DNA of 64,000 bases. Source: Bog-756 sp963837805. GTDB lineage: Bacteria > Actinomycetota > Acidimicrobiia > Acidimicrobiales > RAAP-2. The notes beneath the pieces were generated by a model that saw only the letters and a list, made by a program, of their open reading frames with translations, ran no database searches and was not told the DNA's origin. Position numbers and translations under genes: made by a program. The stretch covers positions 62,001 to 126,000 of the forward strand of contig CAWIOU010000023.1 of assembly GCA_963837805.1 (NCBI GenBank). The letters are read 5' to 3'. This document shows, piece by piece, positions 44,586 through 52,127 of the stretch. Position 1 is the first letter of the stretch, and each line of letters begins with the position of its first letter.

Positions 44586-45169
44586 TGTTCCAACTCCATT
44601 CCAGCTTTGGCGGCCATACGCAAGGCTCGATGTTGAAGTACCTTGGCGTTGCTGACGCTGACGTCCATCGCCTGCGCTGCCTCCTTGATCGAGCATGCTT
44701 CAAGGAATCGAAGCTCAAGAATGCGCCGGTAACGATCGGGCAGGGTGGCCAGGATCCTTTCGACACGATTTGGCGCCTCACTCGGTTGATCAGGCGCCGA
44801 TGGCTCGGCCAGATAGACAGCGTCTGCCTCCGGGTCGATGGAGGTGACCGGCGTTCCTAGGGCACGGCGCCAGTGGGAGGCAAGAACTGTCCGGGCTGTC
44901 GTCAAAAGATACGACCGGACCTCACCCTTCGACGACGCCAATCGCAGCGGACCCAGAGCTGTTCTGAACACCTCCGATGTGAGGTCCTCGGCGTCAGGAC
45001 GGTTCCCCACTCGGGCGTACATCAGTCGGTACAGGCGATCGATGTTGTCGCGGTACACCGACTCCCAGTCGGTGTAGGTGTCAGCGTCCACCACTCGAAG
45101 GTAGGCGACGTCGCCGGGGGCCAAGGGCCCCGTGACGCTGCGCTGGGAGGTCCGAGGAGCAGGAAACAT
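44582..45169 (-). CDS. ECF RNA polymerase sigma factor
   Basis: This 195-residue sigma-70 family factor has only regions 2 and 4. Region 2 is seen as RLYRLMYARVGNRPDAEDLT with SEVF (about 46-69), and region 4 as ILATLPDRYRRILELRFLEA and IKEAAQAMDVSVSNAKVLQH (about 139-180), the latter being the helix-turn-helix for the -35 element. It should direct transcription of an envelope-stress regulon. The anti-sigma gene overlaps its stop. A copy of the shared motif lies at 45181-45198, putting the predicted transcript start 5 bp before the ATG, so its mRNA may be almost leaderless. This suggests autoregulation. Confidence 0.88.
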   Translation of the reverse strand: MFPAPRTSQRSVTGPLAPGDVAYLRVVDADTYTDWESVYRDNIDRLYRLMYARVGNRPDAEDLTSEVFRTALGPLRLASSKGEVRSYLLTTARTVLASHWRRALGTPVTSIDPEADAVYLAEPSAPDQPSEAPNRVERILATLPDRYRRILELRFLEACSIKEAAQAMDVSVSNAKVLQHRALRMAAKAGMELEQ

Positions 45170-45180
45170 CTCACCTTAGA

Positions 45181-45198
45181 ATAGGAACGAGGGTTACA
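45181..45198 (-). promoter_or_regulatory. Locus motif copy A, directly before the sigma gene
   Basis: TGTAACC-N6-CCTAT on the minus strand, followed after 6 bp by G at 45174, only 5 bp before the ATG of the sigma gene at 45169. It fits an autoregulated, nearly leaderless promoter. It shares all fixed positions with the copies at 45361, 46927 and, with one or two changes, 43663 and 46991. Confidence 0.65.
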
Positions 45199-45360
45199 CC
45201 CGTCCTCACCTGGGCGGCAGTCCCCGAACAGCCAGGACCGATCCTTCACGTTTTGGAACGAGCGGCTCAAAAGGGGCACCGGCCCCCGGGCCAGGAAGGG
45301 GGGGCCCAGCCTGGGGGGCGGTGCGGGAGCACTCTGAGAGCGGAAGGTGCTCACAGAAAG

Positions 45361-45378
45361 ATAGGCGGGGTGGTTACA
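45361..45378 (-). promoter_or_regulatory. Locus motif copy B, between the VKOR and sigma genes
   Basis: TGTAACC-N6-CCTAT on the minus strand, with a G 6 bp further on at 45354. It overlaps the last codons of the VKOR-like gene and points to the sigma gene 190 bp downstream, which also has copy A. Two starts for the sigma operon are therefore likely. No convincing small gene lies between the two copies. Confidence 0.6.
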
Positions 45379-45937
45379 TTCCGATCGGTCGCTCGGGCTC
45401 CTGGGTGGCGGCCGACATGTAGCCGGCCACGGAACGATGAGCTCCATGCCGTCCAAGGCTTTCCCCGAACACGGCTACGACGAAGAGAAGAAACGCCATG
45501 ACATGGGCGCTGGTGCACCAGAGGCAGATTGCGTGGATGACGAATAGTTCGGTGTAGACGAGATAGACGGCGAAGGCAACGCCGACCGCAGCCAACCCGA
45601 CACGAGCGCTGCGCAGGATCACATTCGGACACCGCCAGGCACGCGCCAGATTCAGCGCAACCATGACAATGAAGAATGCCAATCCGATGGCTGCGACCGG
45701 AACTCCGAAGATCACTGATTGTGGACTGGTCGTTACTTTCTCGCAGTTGATCGCCCCGACGTCAGGACACGCCAACGTCACGCTGCTCCCGTAGTGGGCA
45801 ATCGTCAAGTACACGGACACCCCGAGACCACCAGCTGCGAGAGGGGCTGCGATGGGCGCCGCCCAACGTGGAGGGGCCCATCCCGGTCCGGCAGATGCGG
45901 ACGCGATCTTAGTTGGCGAAGCGACCCCGTGCGTCAC
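45374..45937 (-). CDS. Vitamin K epoxide reductase (VKOR) family protein
   Basis: This 187-residue protein has four to five membrane helices and the VKOR residues: the loop cysteines Cys57 and Cys65 (ACPDVGAINCEKV), a conserved Ser region after them, and the active-site CxxC Cys138-Cys141 in ICLWCTSAH. Bacterial VKOR replaces DsbB, re-oxidising a periplasmic thiol oxidase by passing electrons to quinone. It starts 13 bp after the DUF929 gene on the same strand, so the two form an operon. The DUF929 protein with its CPFC motif is the likely partner. Confidence 0.87.
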   Translation of the reverse strand: MTHGVASPTKIASASAGPGWAPPRWAAPIAAPLAAGGLGVSVYLTIAHYGSSVTLACPDVGAINCEKVTTSPQSVIFGVPVAAIGLAFFIVMVALNLARAWRCPNVILRSARVGLAAVGVAFAVYLVYTELFVIHAICLWCTSAHVMAFLLFVVAVFGESLGRHGAHRSVAGYMSAATQEPERPIGM

Positions 45938-45949
45938 TGATCTCTCGAT

Positions 45950-46831
45950 CTAGTCACGACGCGCGGGAGGATGGAGTACCTGATCGATTGCCGCAATCAA
46001 CGCATTGGCCGATTCGTCGATGGCCATCGCCACGGGACTGGTCGGGTCGTCGAGCTGCGAGGCGATCCGGCTCATGCTCAATCCGGCGAGCACCTGTGGA
46101 TCGTATTGTGCCCCAGCCAAGATGTAGTGGTTGTCGATGTCCAAGAAGGGCACCGATCCGGACTGGTCGGCGGTGTTGACATAGGGCGGAACGTCGTACC
46201 GGCTGATCAGCGTCGTATCGAGCGGGGTCGCGCGTTGAAGCGGTCGGCCAGCATTGTTCGCCAGTTCTGTGGTCCGGACGGAAAGATACTGGCTGGTGAA
46301 CGTGGCGTCCCGAAAGGAAAACGTCGCCGTACTCGGGTAGATGTCTGTCGATGATGAGGTGGTCGACCCGAGATGGTGCCAGGTTCCGAAGTGAGACAGG
46401 GCGATCACCACCGGCCACCGTTCGGCCGCACAGAACGGACAGGACTCTTCACTCACGAACACGATCCCAGGTTTGCCATCGATCGTCAGACCCGGTCCAT
46501 GGCCAACTGTGTGGATTGCGGGCGCTTGTCGGCTTTCCCCCACCCGAGTGAGCACACTTGACGGCAGTCGTGTCACCTGGTTGACAACGGTGCCGGGAGC
46601 GACCGCTTCGGCCGCTCCGGTCCCTCCCGAGCTCAGGCTCGAAATCGCCAACCCGGCGACGACCGCCACAACGACGCCGACCGAGGCGAACGGAAGAAGG
46701 AGCCGCCGGGTCCTGCTTTGGCGTCCCGCACTCCGGGTCCGAGCCGAACGCCCATCGGACGGCAACCTGGAACCCGGCGTCGGGCGACGCCGTCCCACCC
46801 CTCCCGGGCGATTACCCCGAACGTTCACCAT
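45950..46831 (-). CDS. DUF929 thioredoxin-like protein, membrane-anchored
   Basis: The 293-residue protein has a basic cytoplasmic N-terminus (Arg-rich, about 1-43), one membrane helix (LLLPFASVGVVVAVVAGLAI, about 44-65) and an external domain. That domain has FVSEESCPFCAAERWPVVIA, with a redox CxxC at Cys131-Cys134, and ATFSFRDATFTSQYLSVRT. DUF929 proteins are thioredoxin-like and of unknown role. Here the CPFC motif and the adjacent VKOR gene suggest a DsbA-like oxidase or isomerase. The ATG at 46831 follows AAAGG. A motif copy at 46927-46944 precedes the gene. Confidence 0.82.
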   Translation of the reverse strand: MVNVRGNRPGGVGRRRPTPGSRLPSDGRSARTRSAGRQSRTRRLLLPFASVGVVVAVVAGLAISSLSSGGTGAAEAVAPGTVVNQVTRLPSSVLTRVGESRQAPAIHTVGHGPGLTIDGKPGIVFVSEESCPFCAAERWPVVIALSHFGTWHHLGSTTSSSTDIYPSTATFSFRDATFTSQYLSVRTTELANNAGRPLQRATPLDTTLISRYDVPPYVNTADQSGSVPFLDIDNHYILAGAQYDPQVLAGLSMSRIASQLDDPTSPVAMAIDESANALIAAIDQVLHPPARRD

Positions 46832-46926
46832 CGGCACCTTTCGTCGACGTGGCCGCCAGACACCGAACGACTGGACGTCGCTCCAGATGATGACTGCGCC
46901 CTCGGCTTGCCTCCTGCTACCTACAC

Positions 46927-46944
46927 ATAGGTCAGGGGGTTACA
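46927..46944 (-). promoter_or_regulatory. Locus motif copy C, before the DUF929-VKOR operon
   Basis: TGTAACC-N6-CCTAT on the minus strand, then a G 6 bp later at 46920, about 90 bp before the DUF929 ATG. With copy E on the other strand only 46 bp away, it makes the region between 46832 and 47096 a divergent pair of the same motif. Confidence 0.65.
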
Positions 46945-46990
46945 GGGCCCGACGGAACCGGCTGGGGTGACAACCCTCCGACGCCGCATC

Positions 46991-47008
46991 CGTAACCACC
47001 GGACGTAT
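46991..47008 (+). promoter_or_regulatory. Locus motif copy E, before the divergent membrane-protein operon
   Basis: CGTAACC-N6-CGTAT on the plus strand, then 6 bp later a G at 47015. It points to the membrane-protein gene at 47097. Orientation follows the gene, unlike the other four copies, which supports a promoter function. Confidence 0.6.
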
Positions 47009-47096
47009 CAGACAGGGAGCGCAAGGTGATCCACAGAAGATCCTCCATCCAGACACCACCGTCGTTCGAAGTCAGGTACAACAAAAGGAGTGGACA

Positions 47097-47639
47097 ATGT
47101 GCGGCAGCCGATCTCTTCTACTCGCCGTTGAAGTGTTTGACAGGGAACCGCACGCACCATCTCGACAGGGAGATTCACGACCGCGAGAAAAGCGAGCCCG
47201 ATCGGAGAGCCGAGCGCTGCGGACAGGCACGGCCGCTCTCCTCGCCGTCATCGGTGCCGTCCACTTGCATCTCTGGTTCGCCGGTTACCGCAACCTGCAC
47301 ACGATCGGCCCGCTCTTCCTGGTCGCAGTGGTTGCCGCGGCGATGCTCGCCACTGTCGTCCTTGTACGCATTAACACGGTGATCGCGGCGGCGGCGGCTT
47401 TGTTCGTGGCGGGCACGCTCGCTGCGAATATCTTGAGCCTTCTTCTTCCCGACGGAATCTTCAATTTCAAAGAGGTGGGGATTTCCTACTCGGGCGGGTT
47501 CGCCATTGCCGCCGAACTAGGGGTAGTGGCGTCCCTTGTTTTCTGGGCCTGCAGAAGGCCGAGGCTGGCTCGTAGCCATTCGGTCCCCGATCACCGCGAA
47601 TGCTCACCGACAATACCTTTGGGCCGGCACGCCGCCTGA
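47097..47639 (+). CDS. Four-helix membrane protein in the ECF locus (first of pair)
   Basis: The 180-residue protein has an N-terminal stretch of about 40 charged residues, then four hydrophobic helices: TAALLAVIGAVHLHLWFAGY, IGPLFLVAVVAAAMLATVVL, VIAAAAALFVAGTLAANILS and AIAAELGVVASLVFWAC. The AVHLHLW motif in helix one recurs in altered form in the next gene (AVIHLVQL), suggesting the two are distant paralogues. The ATG has AAGGAG 6 bp upstream. It lies downstream of motif copy E. No family function is known. Confidence 0.68.
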   Translation: MCGSRSLLLAVEVFDREPHAPSRQGDSRPREKRARSESRALRTGTAALLAVIGAVHLHLWFAGYRNLHTIGPLFLVAVVAAAMLATVVLVRINTVIAAAAALFVAGTLAANILSLLLPDGIFNFKEVGISYSGGFAIAAELGVVASLVFWACRRPRLARSHSVPDHRECSPTIPLGRHAA

Positions 47640-47711
47640 AGGGCGCCGGTTGCACCTCGACCCATCCACAATCCGTCTCAGCAGACCCGAAGCCTTGAAA
47701 GGACCCAACCC

Positions 47712-48239
47712 ATGACGACCCTCGATACGTCCGCGAGCCATTACTCGACCCGCACGCTGTCGACCGCAGTCGTTGACGCCGTGATGCGAGCGACAGCACT
47801 CCTGGCGCTGATGGGCATCGCCGTCATTCACCTCGTACAACTGGTGCCGACATTTCAAGCGACACCACTGCTCGGGTGGACGTTCGTCGCTCTCATCGCC
47901 GGTACGTTGGTCGTGGGTGCTCAGCTGGTCAATCCCAAACTGTCACATACCCGGCTCTGGGTTCCGGTGATCGCCCTCGGTGCATCCGCCATCGGAGGCT
48001 ATGTCTTCACCCGCGTCGTCAGCACTCCTCTCGACAATCAGGATATTGGCAATTGGAGCTGCATGTTGGGACTCGCTGCACTCTTCGTCGAAGGGACATT
48101 GGTGGCAATGAGCGCGTTCGCCATTTCGGTTGCGTCTCAGCGCCGTCCATTGGCACAGCCCACACCAGCCCTCCGCAAGGTGCCGCAGTCGGTGGGCAGC
48201 TCAAGCCGAGTGAGCCAGCTCAACGGATGGAAGAGTTGA
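47712..48239 (+). CDS. Four-helix membrane protein in the ECF locus (second of pair)
   Basis: The 175-residue protein has helices at about 25-45 (ATALLALMGIAVIHLVQLVP), 52-72, 80-103 and 112-137. The external loop after helix three has DNQDIGNWSC. Its plan matches the upstream gene: a first helix carrying a HL/HLW motif, then three more helices. A ribosome site AAAGGA precedes the ATG. It lies 73 bp after that gene with no promoter motif between, so they are one operon. The C-terminal tail is Ser/Arg-rich. Function unknown. Confidence 0.68.
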   Translation: MTTLDTSASHYSTRTLSTAVVDAVMRATALLALMGIAVIHLVQLVPTFQATPLLGWTFVALIAGTLVVGAQLVNPKLSHTRLWVPVIALGASAIGGYVFTRVVSTPLDNQDIGNWSCMLGLAALFVEGTLVAMSAFAISVASQRRPLAQPTPALRKVPQSVGSSSRVSQLNGWKS

Positions 48240-48287
48240 TCGGGCGGGCTTCGGGCCGACCCCCGGGCTCTTCGGAGAGTGGGTGGT

Positions 48288-49559
48288 TCACAGGACCGTT
48301 ACCTCGATGGGCCGTCCGCTCTCGAACCAGCGATGGTCCTCGTGGACGAGGTCGACATGGAGGATGTAGCGGCCCGGTTCTGGCGGCGTGGCGAAGATCG
48401 CATGCTCATACGTGACATCCCCCGGCTTGACCGAGCAGCAGAGAATGTGGCGGTCCTCGAGAACCACGGTCCCGCTCCGGTGAGTGGAATGCCAACGGCA
48501 CCCCAGGCGGATCAGCGGATGACGAAGGCGGTTCGGCCAACGCACAGTTCCGTGATTGTGCAGCTTCACCAAACAGGCAAAGCTGGATCGTGATGGAACC
48601 GTCGAAGGGGGATCGAGTACCCGGACCTCGGCCCGGTAGGCCCCGTCGGGAAGGCCGGGATCCGGTTCGGGATAGAGCTCCTGCCACCGGGCCGTTGCCG
48701 TGCTTCGGTCCGCTTTGGAATCGAGCGTTGCGGAGAAACCCAGCTGTTGCAGCTGGCGGCCATAGCGGGCACTGAGCTGCTCGGCAAGATCTGCGGGGAT
48801 CACCTCCCTCCACATATCGGTGGTGGCGGTCCACGTGTGCTGGATGCTCTTCCGCCCGTTCACCGAGTCCGGGGTGAACCGATGCACGGCCTCGGCGATG
48901 GGCCTGACCGGGAGGAGGGACAATCGCTTGAGCAGACGGTCGACCTCTTCCTCTGGTGTGCTGACCAGTCTCTCGTAGCTGACCCTCTCCACATCGTTTG
49001 CATTCAGCCAGGATCCGGTGACGTCGAGCAGGTTCAAGGCGCGTTCGCTCATCGCCCACTGGGCGAACTCCTGACTGGCGGGGTCGACGTCGAGAAGCCC
49101 CTCCTCGTCCCCTCCCCTGCCCCACAACCACCCGATCGTCTCGGGCTCCGTCTGGGCAAATCGCAGTATCGAGACAAGGATGTCGAAGGGATGACGGGAA
49201 AGCGTGACCACCTTGATCTTCGCTCCCTCCAGGAGAGATTGCAGGTACCTGGTCCGCGGCCAATGGAGCTGGATCACCACCCGCTCGGGGAGGGACGTCC
49301 AGTCAAGATCACCGGGATGATGGACCGGCAATTCCTCCAGTTCGAGCATGTGCCCCAAGATCAAGCGCAGCCACGTATTCCCGGAACGAGGGGTGGCAAG
49401 CAAGGCAATACGAGTGGGGCTCGATCCGACAGTTGGGCTCGGGGAAGGTCTGTGCCTCGCAAAACGCGGCGATCGCGCCTGCTCAGCGAGACCTTCATTC
49501 AACATGTACCGAAATCGGCGCGCCTCGGCGACAGCTTGCGACCATGAGTCTTGCGGCAT
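48288..49559 (-). CDS. Sulfotransferase with an extra C-terminal beta domain
   Basis: The 423-residue protein has an N-terminal sulfotransferase domain. The PAPS phosphosulfate loop is LLATPRSGNTWLRLILG (about residue 52-68) and the 3'-phosphate motif VTLSRHPFDILVSILR (about 118). WTATTDMWREVIPADLAEQL ends the catalytic part. From about residue 315 a second domain, RAEVRVLDPPSTVPSRSSFA to the end, has the strand pattern of the Ig-like domains seen fused to actinobacterial glycosyl- and sulfotransferases. It would transfer sulfate to a glycan or lipid. The ATG at 49559 is preferred over a GTG at 49595. Confidence 0.8.
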   Translation of the reverse strand: MPQDSWSQAVAEARRFRYMLNEGLAEQARSPRFARHRPSPSPTVGSSPTRIALLATPRSGNTWLRLILGHMLELEELPVHHPGDLDWTSLPERVVIQLHWPRTRYLQSLLEGAKIKVVTLSRHPFDILVSILRFAQTEPETIGWLWGRGGDEEGLLDVDPASQEFAQWAMSERALNLLDVTGSWLNANDVERVSYERLVSTPEEEVDRLLKRLSLLPVRPIAEAVHRFTPDSVNGRKSIQHTWTATTDMWREVIPADLAEQLSARYGRQLQQLGFSATLDSKADRSTATARWQELYPEPDPGLPDGAYRAEVRVLDPPSTVPSRSSFACLVKLHNHGTVRWPNRLRHPLIRLGCRWHSTHRSGTVVLEDRHILCCSVKPGDVTYEHAIFATPPEPGRYILHVDLVHEDHRWFESGRPIEVTVL

Positions 49560-49899
49560 AGGAGCTAGGAGCGTCCCTCGTGATCGGAGCGGCACCGGGA
49601 CCGCTCGTCTGGACAGAATGTACTCGCCTCGACCGGGTCCCAGATGACCCGCTGGTCGTGACCACGGGACCCGCCCAACGGGGAGATGTAGGGAGTCGAG
49701 CCCGCAGTCCGGGGTCGGCGCCCGCTACCTGGTGGAGGGCAGGTGTTCGACCCATCCAGGCCTGGGGATAACTCAATGCCGTGAATAGTGCGGCCTCTGA
49801 CCTCGGCACCCGCGGATCGACGTCCTTCGGTATCCAACCTCCACGCGTAACGACGATCTATGTTCGCCACTCGCTGTGCAGATTGAATTGGGAACTTGA
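49560..49899. other. Divergent intergenic region
   Basis: No gene, tRNA or clear operator is seen in these 340 bp between the sulfotransferase and acetyltransferase genes. A T-loop-like string near 49730 was checked for a tRNA and has no matching acceptor or anticodon stem. Confidence 0.4.
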
Positions 49900-50442
49900 A
49901 TGGATGACAGTCAGTGGATCGAAACGAGAACGGCGGAGTCCCGGGCGCTGTTCGAGCGGGTCAAGGTGGCCACCCGGCTCTCATCCGAGCTCAGTGCGCT
50001 TTGCCTGGACGAATCCGAATTGATCCAGCACGCCTTTGAGGAATTGATCGGCAAGCCGGTGGGTGACAGGTTCACGCTCATCCCTCCCTTTTACGCCGAT
50101 CACGGGCTCAACATCACTGTCGGTCGGACGGTTTTCATCGGTGCCGAATGTGCGTTTACTGGTCACGCGCCGATCGACATCGCAGACCAGGTGATGATTG
50201 CCCATAAGGTCAACTTGGTCACGGCGGGCCATCCGGTCGAACCGGACAAGCGGCGGTCTTACATCACCGCTGCACCAATCACGATCGGCACGAACGTGTG
50301 GATCGGAGCTGCCGCCACGGTCCTCCCCGGTGTGACCATCGGAGCGGATTCTGTCGTGGCTGCCGGTGCAGTGGTGACCCATTCGGTCCCTCCGGCAACC
50401 CTTGTGGCGGGTGTGCCAGCGACCGTCATCAGGCATCTCTAG
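49900..50442 (+). CDS. Sugar O-acetyltransferase (LacA/NodL/Maa type)
   Basis: This 180-residue left-handed beta-helix protein has the N-terminal helical region (TRTAESRALFERVKVATRLS) and the hexapeptide repeat region from about residue 75. That region ends with IGTNVWIGAAATVLPGVTIG, the typical IGxNVWIGGxAxxLPGVxIG motif. The catalytic His is in LVTAGHPVEP (about residue 112). It should move acetyl from acetyl-CoA to a sugar hydroxyl. The sulfotransferase gene is divergent, so both may modify the same surface glycan, but no shared promoter evidence was found. Confidence 0.87.
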   Translation: MDDSQWIETRTAESRALFERVKVATRLSSELSALCLDESELIQHAFEELIGKPVGDRFTLIPPFYADHGLNITVGRTVFIGAECAFTGHAPIDIADQVMIAHKVNLVTAGHPVEPDKRRSYITAAPITIGTNVWIGAAATVLPGVTIGADSVVAAGAVVTHSVPPATLVAGVPATVIRHL

Positions 50443-50542
50443 CATCCCCGGATCAGTCCGGTTCGCCATTCGGCATAGCTACCCGCCGATCGCGTTGCGG
50501 CCGGCGCCCCGGTCTGCCGCAGCCATCGACAAGACTGAGGCC

Positions 50543-51139
50543 GTGACCAATGACGATACCAGCCCCATCGACTCTGACATCCCGACCGAGCGCCGCTTCG
50601 GTTGGTCGAACCTGTTTGTCCCTCCCGACGAAGACCCGAGAAGCGAAGCCCCCTCAGTCGGCGAGAAGGCTGCGCTGATCGACTTCCTCACGGGCTGCCG
50701 TCAGACGTTGGAACTCAAGTGCCAGGGCCTTCGTGCGGAGCAGATGGCTCAGCGATCTGTTCCGCCGTCGAACATGTCGCTTCTGGGCCTCGTCCGTCAC
50801 ATGGCCGATGTCGAGCGGTACTGGTTCCGCCAGATCCTCTCGGGAGAGGATGCGCCGCGCCGATACCGAACCACCGAGGACCGTGACGCCGACTTCAACG
50901 GCGCAAACGCCGATCCTGCCTTCATCGACGATGCGTGGGCTGCGTGGCACGAGGAGGTCACGTACGCCGAGCTGTGCGTCGATGGATTCGAGGACCTCGG
51001 GGCGACGGTGCGTCTTCCCAATGAGGAGGAGGATATCGAGGTGCGCGAGATACTCATGCACATGGTCGAGGAATATGCCCGCCACTGCGGCCATGCCGAC
51101 CTGCTTCGCGAACGGATCGACGGGCGAGTGGGCGCCTAG
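50543..51139 (+). CDS. DinB family protein (DUF664)
   Basis: The 198-residue protein has the DinB four-helix pattern of actinobacterial DUF664 members: ALIDFLTGCRQTLELKCQGL, the SMSLLGLVRHMADVERYWFR-like core with NMSLLGLVRHMADVE (first metal His) and ILMHMVEEYARHCGHADLLR (last His pair). These proteins bind a metal and often act as thiol-dependent transferases with mycothiol. The GTG at 50543 has GAGG at 50537-50540. The frame is open upstream to 50402 but without homology. Confidence 0.82.
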   Translation: MTNDDTSPIDSDIPTERRFGWSNLFVPPDEDPRSEAPSVGEKAALIDFLTGCRQTLELKCQGLRAEQMAQRSVPPSNMSLLGLVRHMADVERYWFRQILSGEDAPRRYRTTEDRDADFNGANADPAFIDDAWAAWHEEVTYAELCVDGFEDLGATVRLPNEEEDIEVREILMHMVEEYARHCGHADLLRERIDGRVGA

Positions 51140-51239
51140 GCAAACCAGTCAAGTGGCGACCCTCCTGAGGGCATCGGAAGTATGCCCCAGTCGTGGGGAC
51201 AATGGCTCTCTCGGGTACGAGTGGTTACACGTGAGTTGC

Positions 51240-51521
51240 TCAGCGCGACTGATGTACGTCTTCGATGTCTTCGGAGGCGAACATGATGCTGCGTAGCCGA
51301 GCGCATTTGCGAGTGCATTCGGCTCAGAGCCGACCGTCGCCCGCGTCTGGAACCTTGTCAACTCGATCCGTCCGTGGCCGTTCGGAGTCTTCACCATGGC
51401 GATGTCGGCCCTGACGTCCTCGAGACCGATGAGGCGGTTCACCCAGGTCCCTCGACTGTCGCCTCGCCCTCGAGCTGGAGTGCTTCCGGGGTCGGCTGAC
51501 AACTCCGATCCGATTCGTCAT
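51240..51521 (-). pseudogene. Remnant of a VOC (glyoxalase-like) gene
   Basis: On the minus strand VNRLIGLEDVRADIAMVKTP and HGRIELTRFQTRATVGSEPN are a clear VOC-family core. Upstream LQLEGEATVEG lies in another frame, and the preceding NRIGVVS start is joined to it after an apparent internal deletion. Downstream RSIMFASEDIEDVHQSR lies in a third frame and ends at a stop, without the final strands. At least two frameshifts and two truncations are needed, so the gene is dead. It is not a copy of the intact VOC gene at 40019-40450. Confidence 0.65.
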
Positions 51522-51530
51522 ACTGGCGGG

Positions 51531-51998
51531 ATGGACACGCTGCGCCACTCCGGTTCAATCATCATCGAGCGCTCTCCAGAGGAGCTCTACGACATGGTTG
51601 CTGACGTAACCCGCATGGGCGAATGGAGCCCAGTTTGCAAGGCCTGTTGGTGGGACGAAGGTGACGGACCACACGTCGGTGCCACGTTCACTGGACGCAA
51701 CGAGCGCCCCGAGCGAACGTGGGAGACGCGTTCGGAAGTTCTCACGGCAGACCGCGGCCGCCAGCTCACCTGGGTGGTGGTTGAGCCGCCGACCGGAGCC
51801 CGTTGGGGTTACTCATTCAATGCCGTGGACGGAGGGACCGAAGTCACCGAAACCTGGGAGTTACCTCCCGAGGGCTCAGCTTTCTTCGAGAGAAGGTTCG
51901 GTGATGACGCGGCGAAGGAGATCGGCATACGCAGCGATGGGGCGAAGACCGGTATTGAGGCGACACTGGCGGCCATCAAAGGTGCTGCCGAGGCCTGA
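51531..51998 (+). CDS. SRPBCC family protein
   Basis: This 155-residue START/Bet-v-1-like protein has the N-terminal strand GSIIIERSPEELYDMVADVT, TRMGEWSPVCKACWW, GTEVTETWELPPEG and a long C-terminal helix. Such folds form a deep hydrophobic pocket used by polyketide cyclases and lipid binders; no catalytic residues are assignable. It starts at an ATG after a GGCGGG site. Two more SRPBCC genes occur at 54770 and 58044, with little similarity, so they are not tandem duplicates. Confidence 0.8.
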   Translation: MDTLRHSGSIIIERSPEELYDMVADVTRMGEWSPVCKACWWDEGDGPHVGATFTGRNERPERTWETRSEVLTADRGRQLTWVVVEPPTGARWGYSFNAVDGGTEVTETWELPPEGSAFFERRFGDDAAKEIGIRSDGAKTGIEATLAAIKGAAEA

Positions 51999-52127
51999 TC
52001 TACTCGCTGGTGCGTATCCCACGAAAACGGTTCCGCGAATTACCCGCCGAGCCGGCAAGATGGGCGAGGGTGAGCAAGGTCTCGCGAGCAATGGGCGGGT
52101 ACAGCCTGACTGCGGAAGAATCCGGGG

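Noticed and set aside
45022..45354. Leaderless GTG frame starting at copy B of the motif
   Set aside because: It runs about 150 bp into the sigma gene in another frame and has no recognisable sequence, so it is unlikely to be coding.
51224..51236. GGTTACA string that resembles the -24 half of the sigma-locus motif
   Set aside because: The second half (CSTAT after 6 bp) is absent and no gene lies in the direction it points.
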